Positions 59,661 through 64,000 of a stretch of 64,000 bases of DNA are shown here, in pieces. Origin of the DNA: Rhodococcus rhodochrous. GTDB lineage: Bacteria > Actinomycetota > Actinomycetes > Mycobacteriales > Mycobacteriaceae. Numbering within the stretch: position 1 is the first letter of the stretch; the number at the start of each line of letters is the position of its first letter. Location: NCBI RefSeq assembly GCF_014854695.1, contig NZ_CP027557.1, positions 3,286,001 to 3,350,000 on the forward strand, in the 5' to 3' direction. Made by a program: the position numbers and the translations under genes. Below the pieces are notes generated by a model that saw only the letters and a list, made by a program, of their open reading frames with translations, was not told the DNA's origin and ran no database searches.

Positions 59661-59738
59661 GAAGCAGCGCGACGGGAAGGCGTCGACGGGTCCCGGGCTC
59701 CGGACGGTGCCGATGGGCCCCGGTCCGGACCGTCCCGG

Positions 59739-61079
59739 TCAGCGGATGTCGCGGATGCGCTCCCCGAGCCAGCGGCTCCAACCGTCCACGAAGCCGGCGG
59801 TGTCGACGCCGAGCAGGTCGGTGAGCACGTCGTCGAGCCGCTCGTCGGTGACGGGACCCGCGGCGAGGGCGCGGTAGAGGGAGACGAGCCTGTCGTGTCC
59901 GAACTCGTCCGCGGTGTACGCGGCGATCGACCAGGAGCTCTCGTAGGCGAGCGCCGACCGGTCGCCGGTGAAGTCGCCGTCGGCGGGCAGCGACGTCGGT
60001 GCACCCGACGCCCGTACCTGCCGGGTCAGCGTCGGCGCGATCCGCTGCACGTCGAGTGGCCCTGTCTCGAGACCCTCTGCGGCCGTGCGGTGGCCGACGT
60101 AGTCGGCGAAGCCCTCGAGGACCCACATCGGTGAGCCGTCCACGGTGCCGGCGCGTGCGGCGACGTGCACCGTCTCGTGCGCGAGCACGATCCGGCGGGA
60201 GGTGTCGTCGAGCCGGTCGCTCGCGGCCGGGTTGAAGACGATGCGCTGCCCGGTGGCGATCCCGCGCTCGTGATCGACATCGTCGGAGACCGCGACGGCC
60301 GCGATGTCGTCGCCGTCGTGCCGGGGTCCGACGAGGTGCGAGAACTCCTCGCGTGTGGACGTCACGACCACCAGTGCGCGTCGCGGCCAGGAATCGCCCC
60401 ACAGGTCGTCGACGGCCTCGACCACCGACGGCAGGTCGCCGGCCAGGTCGTCGACGAAGGCGGCGTTGTCCGGGTGTCCGATCACGAGCGAGCGACCACC
60501 CTCGGTCTGCGCGGTCGCGAGGTGGAGGCTGCCGTGGTCCCAGGGTCCTCGCCAGGTGACGGTCTGCGCCCCGGCGAGATCGGGTGCGTCGTCGGCGATC
60601 CGCCAGCCCTGCGGCCGGTGCACGAACAGCACGGTCACCGGCCGTCGGGTGGGTACGTCGTCGATTCCGTCCACGGCGTACCGCAGGTGGACGCGGTGCG
60701 CCCGTACCTCGTCGGCCGCGAACCGGGCGATCGTCTCGGGCGGCAGCGGCAGCGCGGGTTCGGAGGCGAGTTCGTAGCCGAGATCGGCGAGGGGAACGAC
60801 GGCGATCGCTGCGATCCGCTCCCGTTCGGCGTCGAGGAGTTCCGGGGACGCGTCGTCGATCAACTCCGCGAGCGATCCGTCGTCGCCGGTCCGGACCGCA
60901 TGCGCCCAGTCGTCGAGCACGACCTGCAGTTCGGCCCGTACCCGGCTGTCGGCGTCGTCGGTGTCCACCGGGTCGACGGCCAGTAGCAGTCCTGCCGTGA
61001 CCAGCGCGACCACGAGTCCGGCCAGGCCGAGACGTTCCCACTTGCGGGTACCGGCGGTGAAGGGCGATCGCGCGGGCAC
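59739..61079 (-). CDS. Membrane-anchored HExxH metalloprotease-like protein
   Basis: 446 residues. One N-terminal membrane segment (LGLAGLVVALVTAGLLLAV, about residues 17-35) places the rest outside the cell. The first 250 residues form an NTF2-like or Cystatin-like domain pair. The C-terminal part has a zinc-protease site, IVLAHETVHVAARAG (HExxH), with a third ligand in EGFADYVG about 25 residues later, the gluzincin pattern (MA clan). Substrate is unknown. The GTG lies six bases after TAGACT (leaderless). It sits between pimB' and ripC. Confidence 0.8.
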   Translation of the reverse strand: MPARSPFTAGTRKWERLGLAGLVVALVTAGLLLAVDPVDTDDADSRVRAELQVVLDDWAHAVRTGDDGSLAELIDDASPELLDAERERIAAIAVVPLADLGYELASEPALPLPPETIARFAADEVRAHRVHLRYAVDGIDDVPTRRPVTVLFVHRPQGWRIADDAPDLAGAQTVTWRGPWDHGSLHLATAQTEGGRSLVIGHPDNAAFVDDLAGDLPSVVEAVDDLWGDSWPRRALVVVTSTREEFSHLVGPRHDGDDIAAVAVSDDVDHERGIATGQRIVFNPAASDRLDDTSRRIVLAHETVHVAARAGTVDGSPMWVLEGFADYVGHRTAAEGLETGPLDVQRIAPTLTRQVRASGAPTSLPADGDFTGDRSALAYESSWSIAAYTADEFGHDRLVSLYRALAAGPVTDERLDDVLTDLLGVDTAGFVDGWSRWLGERIRDIR

Positions 61080-61085
61080 CGCGTC

Positions 61086-61091
61086 AGTCTA
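61086..61091 (-). promoter_or_regulatory. -10 box of a leaderless HExxH protein gene
   Basis: TAGACT, six bases, then GTG 61079. Confidence 0.55.
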
Positions 61092-61155
61092 GGTCGGCGT
61101 CCGAAGGCGGTCCCGTACGCCCTCGTCCACCGGCGGCGATCCCGCCTCTACCCGG

Positions 61156-62244
61156 TCAGTACCGCCGGGCGCTGTGGAACGGGAAGCGATCGATCGACTG
61201 CACCTTCACCGGCACACCGAAGGTCGAGGCGTGCACCATGTTGCCGTCGCCGACGTACATTCCGACGTGGGAGGCGTCGTCGTAGAAGATCACGAGGTCG
61301 CCGGGCTGCAGATTGTCGCGGGAGACGGGGATGCCGCCCTGCGCCTGGGCCTGACTCGACCGGGGCAGCGACTTGCCGACCTGCTGGTACGCCCACACCA
61401 TCAGTCCCGAGCAGTCGAACTGGTCGGGGCCGGTCGCGCCCCACACGTACGGTGAGCCGATGCGCGACAGGGCGGCGCGCAGCGCGGCGCCGTTGCTGCC
61501 GGGGACGAGGTGCTGCAGGATCTTCTCGGCGTCGAGGCCCGGAGGGAAGGGAGTGCCGGCGAGTTCGGCCTTCTCCGCGTCGCTCAGCGCCTCGAAGGCG
61601 TTCAGGACCCCTTCGATCTGCTCCTCGAGGTCGGCCTGTCGCCGCTGGAGTTCGTCGCGGAGGGTCTGGGCCTGCTCGGCGGCGGCACGTGCCTCGTCGG
61701 CGGCATGCTGTGCGGCGACGGCCGCCTCGGCCGCAGCGGCGGTGGCCGCCCGGAAGCCCTCGACCTCACGCGAGGTCTGCTCGCCCAGGACGTCGAGCAG
61801 GACCATCTGGTCGAGCATCTGCTGGGGCGAGTCGCTCACCATCACGGCGAACAGCCGGTTGGTGCGCGCACCGCGGTAATTGGCCCGCGCGAGCTTGTCG
61901 ACGGTGGGCTTGAAGCGGGCGATCTCGGCGCGAGCGGCGCCGAGCGCCTCGTCGGCCTGGCCGGCACGCACCTCGGCCTCGTGCTGCGCCGCGACCTTCG
62001 CTTCGAGATCCGCCCCGGCGGCGTGCAAAGCCTCGGTGGCCTGTTCGCTGCGACGTGACAGATCCGCGAGGTGCTCGAGGCGTGCGGCCGGACTCTCCCC
62101 TGCGGGTTGCGCCGTCGCCGGCGCCAGAGTGAAACCGAGGACCATCATCACGAGCGCGACGACGAGCACTGGACGGCCGGTCCGTCGCCTGTCCTGCACT
62201 CGTACGAGGTGCTTCGTCCTGTCGGAAACCACGTGGGCTCGCAT
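61156..62244 (-). CDS. ripC: NlpC/P60 peptidoglycan endopeptidase RipC
   Basis: 362 residues, orthologous to RipC (Rv2190c). A signal peptide (VLVVALVMMVLGFTLAPATA) precedes a long coiled coil of about 180 residues, rich in Ala/Glu (AAAEAAVAAQHAADEARAAA), which in homologs docks onto FtsEX. The NlpC/P60 domain has its catalytic Cys in DQFDCSGLMVWAY and the His in DASHVGMYVGDGNMVHAS. It cleaves D-Glu-meso-DAP bonds. ATG 62244 follows GGGAAAGG closely. The strand context is a chain of envelope genes. Confidence 0.94.
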   Translation of the reverse strand: MRAHVVSDRTKHLVRVQDRRRTGRPVLVVALVMMVLGFTLAPATAQPAGESPAARLEHLADLSRRSEQATEALHAAGADLEAKVAAQHEAEVRAGQADEALGAARAEIARFKPTVDKLARANYRGARTNRLFAVMVSDSPQQMLDQMVLLDVLGEQTSREVEGFRAATAAAAEAAVAAQHAADEARAAAEQAQTLRDELQRRQADLEEQIEGVLNAFEALSDAEKAELAGTPFPPGLDAEKILQHLVPGSNGAALRAALSRIGSPYVWGATGPDQFDCSGLMVWAYQQVGKSLPRSSQAQAQGGIPVSRDNLQPGDLVIFYDDASHVGMYVGDGNMVHASTFGVPVKVQSIDRFPFHSARRY

Positions 62245-62368
62245 CCTTTCCCAAAGGTCTCGATCAGGTTACGGAATTGCATAGGTTTGTGTCTACCTGC
62301 GAGTAGCCCTCCCACGCAGCGGCCGTTTGTGCAAGCAGTTCGCGCATCGGCAGGGACGTGCAGACACA

Positions 62369-62410
62369 CGAGGAGGGTGGGTCCGGTACGTACCGGACCC
62401 ACCCTCCTCG
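62369..62410. terminator. 42-bp perfect palindrome after the NlpC/P60 gene
   Basis: The two 21-bp halves are exact complements with no loop bases. It lies about 65 bp beyond the stop of the second NlpC/P60 gene and 125 bp before ripC. It probably ends the riboswitch-controlled transcript. Confidence 0.75.
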
Positions 62411-62474
62411 GCAGTGCGTCGGCGCTGGAGCGGGGGGGTGCTCAGACCGATCGGAAGCGACGGGGCGCCGTCGA

Positions 62475-63056
62475 TCAGAAGCGACGGGCGCCGTCGACCG
62501 GCATCGAGTTCAGCGGTGCGATCTTGACCGGCTGGCTCGAGGTGGAGGCGTGCACGATGTTGCCGCCGCCGATGTAGATGCCGGTGTGGCTGCCGCCGTA
62601 GAACGACACGACGTCACCGGGCTGCAGAGCCGCGACGTCCACCGGGGCACCGGCGGAGGCCTGCTCGTAGCTGGTGCGCGGGACGCTCAGACCGGCCTGC
62701 TTGTAGGCCCACTGCACGAGACCCGAGCAGTCGAAGGAGCTCGGGCCGGCGGCGCCGTAGACGTAGGGGGCACCGATCTTCGACTGTGCGGCGTCGGCAG
62801 CGCGCTGGCCGACGGAGCTGAAGGGGGCGGTGAAGGAACCGGCCTGAGGCGCGGGGGCCGCCTCGGGGGCCGGCGGAACGATGTTGGCGATCTCCGGCGG
62901 CACGGTCACACCGGCCGGGAGGTCGAACGTTCCGACACCGGGAATGTTGATCGGCTCGGCCATCGCCGGGCCGGCCGAGACGGTGACTGCTCCGAGAGCA
63001 ATGGCACCGGCGACGAGTGCGCGCCGGACGGTGCGCTTGCTGTTGTTCGAAACCAC
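62475..63056 (-). CDS. Secreted NlpC/P60 endopeptidase under a cyclic di-AMP riboswitch
   Basis: 193 residues. The signal peptide ends about residue 31 (VSAGPAMAEP), followed by a short Pro/Ala linker and a compact NlpC/P60 domain (AAQSKIGAPYVYGAAGPSSF, DCSGLVQWAYKQAG). The catalytic Cys and the His of SHTGIYIGGGNIVHAS are present. It is a short paralog of ripC without the coiled coil, similar in build to RipD/RipB. The GTG at 63056 is chosen for the signal peptide; an upstream GTG at 63086 lies at the edge of the riboswitch. Confidence 0.92.
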   Translation of the reverse strand: MVSNNSKRTVRRALVAGAIALGAVTVSAGPAMAEPINIPGVGTFDLPAGVTVPPEIANIVPPAPEAAPAPQAGSFTAPFSSVGQRAADAAQSKIGAPYVYGAAGPSSFDCSGLVQWAYKQAGLSVPRTSYEQASAGAPVDVAALQPGDVVSFYGGSHTGIYIGGGNIVHASTSSQPVKIAPLNSMPVDGARRF

Positions 63057-63087
63057 GAGGGGACGTTCTCCGTTTCTTCCGTTCACC

Positions 63088-63240
63088 CGCCGACCGAGTT
63101 AGCTGACGGGTTCGGGCCGGAAGATCAGCCCTACCCCTCCCCGCGAGCGGCGGAGGGGATTCACCCCGAGTACTACGTGTGGGTCCCCGGCTCGCTGCTC
63201 CCGCAGACGGGAGAAGCGATTAGGCGGTAACCGTGCGGCT
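63088..63240 (-). promoter_or_regulatory. Cyclic di-AMP (ydaO-type) riboswitch
   Basis: On the minus strand the conserved ydaO blocks occur in order: GGGGACCC (63181-63188 region), GGGGTGAATCCCC (63155-63167) and CCCGAACCCGTCAGCTAAC (63098-63116), ending in CGGTCGGCG just before the coding region. Several aptamer strands pair with each other. ydaO riboswitches are known in actinobacteria upstream of resuscitation-promoting factors and NlpC/P60 hydrolases, as here. High c-di-AMP would switch the gene off. Confidence 0.92.
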
Positions 63241-63284
63241 CCGACCCGGGGGTGGGGCGGGAAACTCTCCGCTCGGTCTCGAAA

Positions 63285-63290
63285 AGATTA
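63285..63290 (-). promoter_or_regulatory. -10 box of the riboswitch-controlled transcript
   Basis: TAATCT with TCGACT 17 bp upstream (63308-63313). Transcription would start near 63278, about 40 nt before the aptamer. Confidence 0.5.
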
Positions 63291-63672
63291 CGAAACGGCA
63301 TCGGTGAAGTCGACCGCCTCACCGTGCGGCCCGATCGTTTCGGCCCGCCCCTGGGGGAATGCCGCCGCGGGGCAACGGTCCGATAACGGCGCGGTAACGG
63401 GCACCGTTCGACGCGCCTCCACCAGAGGGAGGCTCGGCGCCCGTTTCATCCGAGTCCTTTCCGGAAGAACCAGGTCAGGACACCCTGACTCGCCGACCTT
63501 CGACGAGGCGATGCGCCCGATTCGCCGGAGTGCCGTCCTCGGAGGCCGATCGGTCTGTTTTCCGGCCTGCGCGTACCCCTCATCGAGCCGAAAAGAACGC
63601 AGTGTGATCCTCGTCTCCCCCTGCTTCGAACCCACTCCGAAGCCCGCTCGGCGGCGTGTCGGTGACGCTTCC
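63291..63672. other. Non-coding interval between the NlpC/P60 promoter and the exonuclease gene
   Basis: About 380 bp with no convincing gene in any frame. The only structure seen is the triple direct repeat and the -35 element noted separately. Base composition is slightly less GC-rich than in the flanking genes. Confidence 0.5.
63371..63400. promoter_or_regulatory. Three 8-bp direct repeats with an 11-bp period
   Basis: GGCAACGG (63371-63378), GATAACGG (63382-63389) and GGTAACGG (63393-63400) are exactly 11 bp apart. The pattern suits a dimeric response regulator. It lies about 60 bp upstream of the NlpC/P60 promoter -35 box and about 290 bp from the divergent exonuclease gene. Confidence 0.6.
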
Positions 63673-63678
63673 TAGGCT
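63673..63678 (+). promoter_or_regulatory. -10 box of a leaderless exonuclease promoter
   Basis: TAGGCT, seven bases, then ATG 63686. Confidence 0.55.
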
Positions 63679-63685
63679 CTGCCGC

Positions 63686-64000
63686 ATGACCTCGCCGCGA
63701 CCATCCGCCCTGGGCGTGCAACTCGGTTTCGACGAGCTCGACACTCCCCTGCGCGAGACCACCTTCGTCGTCGTCGATCTCGAGACGACGGGCGGGAAGG
63801 CAGCCGAGGACGCCATCACAGAGATCGGAGCGGTGAAGATCCGCGGGGGTGAGGTGCTCGGCGAGTTCGCGACCCTCGTCGATCCGGGACGACCCATCCC
63901 CCCGTACATCGTGCAGCTCACCGGCATCACCACCGCCATGGTCTACGCGGCCCCCAAGATCGAGGAGGTGCTGCCCGCCTTCCTGGAATTCGCGTCCGGA
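63686..64000 (+). CDS. DEDD exonuclease, probably fused to a GIY-YIG domain, 5' part only
   Basis: First 105 residues of a gene that runs off the right edge. A DnaQ-like DEDDh exonuclease domain begins at about residue 25: the first two catalytic acids are in [10 protein letters not shown] and exonuclease II-type sequence follows ([37 protein letters not shown]). By position and sequence it matches mycobacterial Rv2191, a DnaQ-UvrC-like fusion (Cho family) linked to DNA repair; the fusion itself lies outside the window. The ATG follows TAGGCT by seven bases (leaderless). Confidence 0.85.
   Translation, partial: MTSPRPSALGVQLGFDELDTPLRETTFVVVDLETTGGKAAEDAITEIGAVKIRGGEVLGEFATLVDPGRPIPPYIVQLTGITTAMVYAAPKIEEVLPAFLEFASG

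Overview
The window is high-GC actinobacterial DNA and reads as a mycolic-acid bacterium of the Rhodococcus/Nocardia group. The evidence is a FtsZ-Wag31-SepF divisome without FtsA, an actinobacterial MurE with the DNPR (meso-diaminopimelate) motif, PimB' and MptA for phosphatidylinositol mannosides and lipomannan, an F420-type oxidoreductase, leaderless genes with TANNNT -10 boxes, and a keto-carotenoid cluster whose ketolase matches the Rhodococcus CrtO type. Gene order follows two blocks of the Mycobacterium tuberculosis chromosome (Rv1536-Rv1559 and Rv2144c-Rv2191), joined here between ileS and the wag31-linked membrane gene. I see no mobile elements, CRISPR arrays, tRNAs or rRNAs.

Layout. 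1-1.6 kb: 5' part of ilvA, a deazaflavin-dependent oxidoreductase and a small membrane protein. 1.65-11.6 kb: dnaE, rarD, an anchored protein, an RluD-type pseudouridine synthase, lspA, two lipoproteins and dinB. 11.6-15.3 kb: ileS behind a translational T-box leader, and a small membrane gene. 15.4-36.1 kb: the division and cell wall (dcw) cluster on the minus strand, mraZ-rsmH-ftsL-pbpB-murE-murF-mraY-murD-ftsW-murG-murC-ftsQ, then ftsZ-pgeF-yggS-sepF, yggT and wag31. Most neighbours overlap by 4 nt or lie within 3 nt. A triple MraZ operator precedes mraZ, and a structured mraW-type RNA lies between mraZ and rsmH.

36.5-49.3 kb: a DUF3040 protein, a HEPN-family protein with a perfect LexA box upstream, then plus-strand genes for a GNAT acetyltransferase, CrtO ketolase, CruF hydratase, an LppM-like lipoprotein and a carotenoid-type glycosyltransferase. 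After minus-strand metF come prenyl diphosphate synthase, CrtI, MptA and CrtB. Together these can make phytoene, desaturate it, ketolate the ring, hydrate the linear end and glycosylate it. Only a lycopene cyclase is missing. 49.3-64 kb: the Rv2175c-like DNA-binding protein, PknL with PASTA repeats, class II DAHP synthase, an exoribonuclease, an acyltransferase, a ROK sugar kinase, a Cys-motif protein, an ArsA-like ATPase, two SRPBCC proteins, PimB', an HExxH protein, RipC, a second NlpC/P60 hydrolase under a cyclic di-AMP riboswitch, and the start of a DEDD exonuclease gene.

The unifying theme is envelope building: peptidoglycan precursor synthesis and septation, peptidoglycan hydrolysis, phosphatidylinositol mannosides, and isoprenoid-derived pigments. 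Regulation is unusually legible in the sequence: T-box, cyclic di-AMP riboswitch, mraW RNA, MraZ operator, LexA box and many leaderless promoters.
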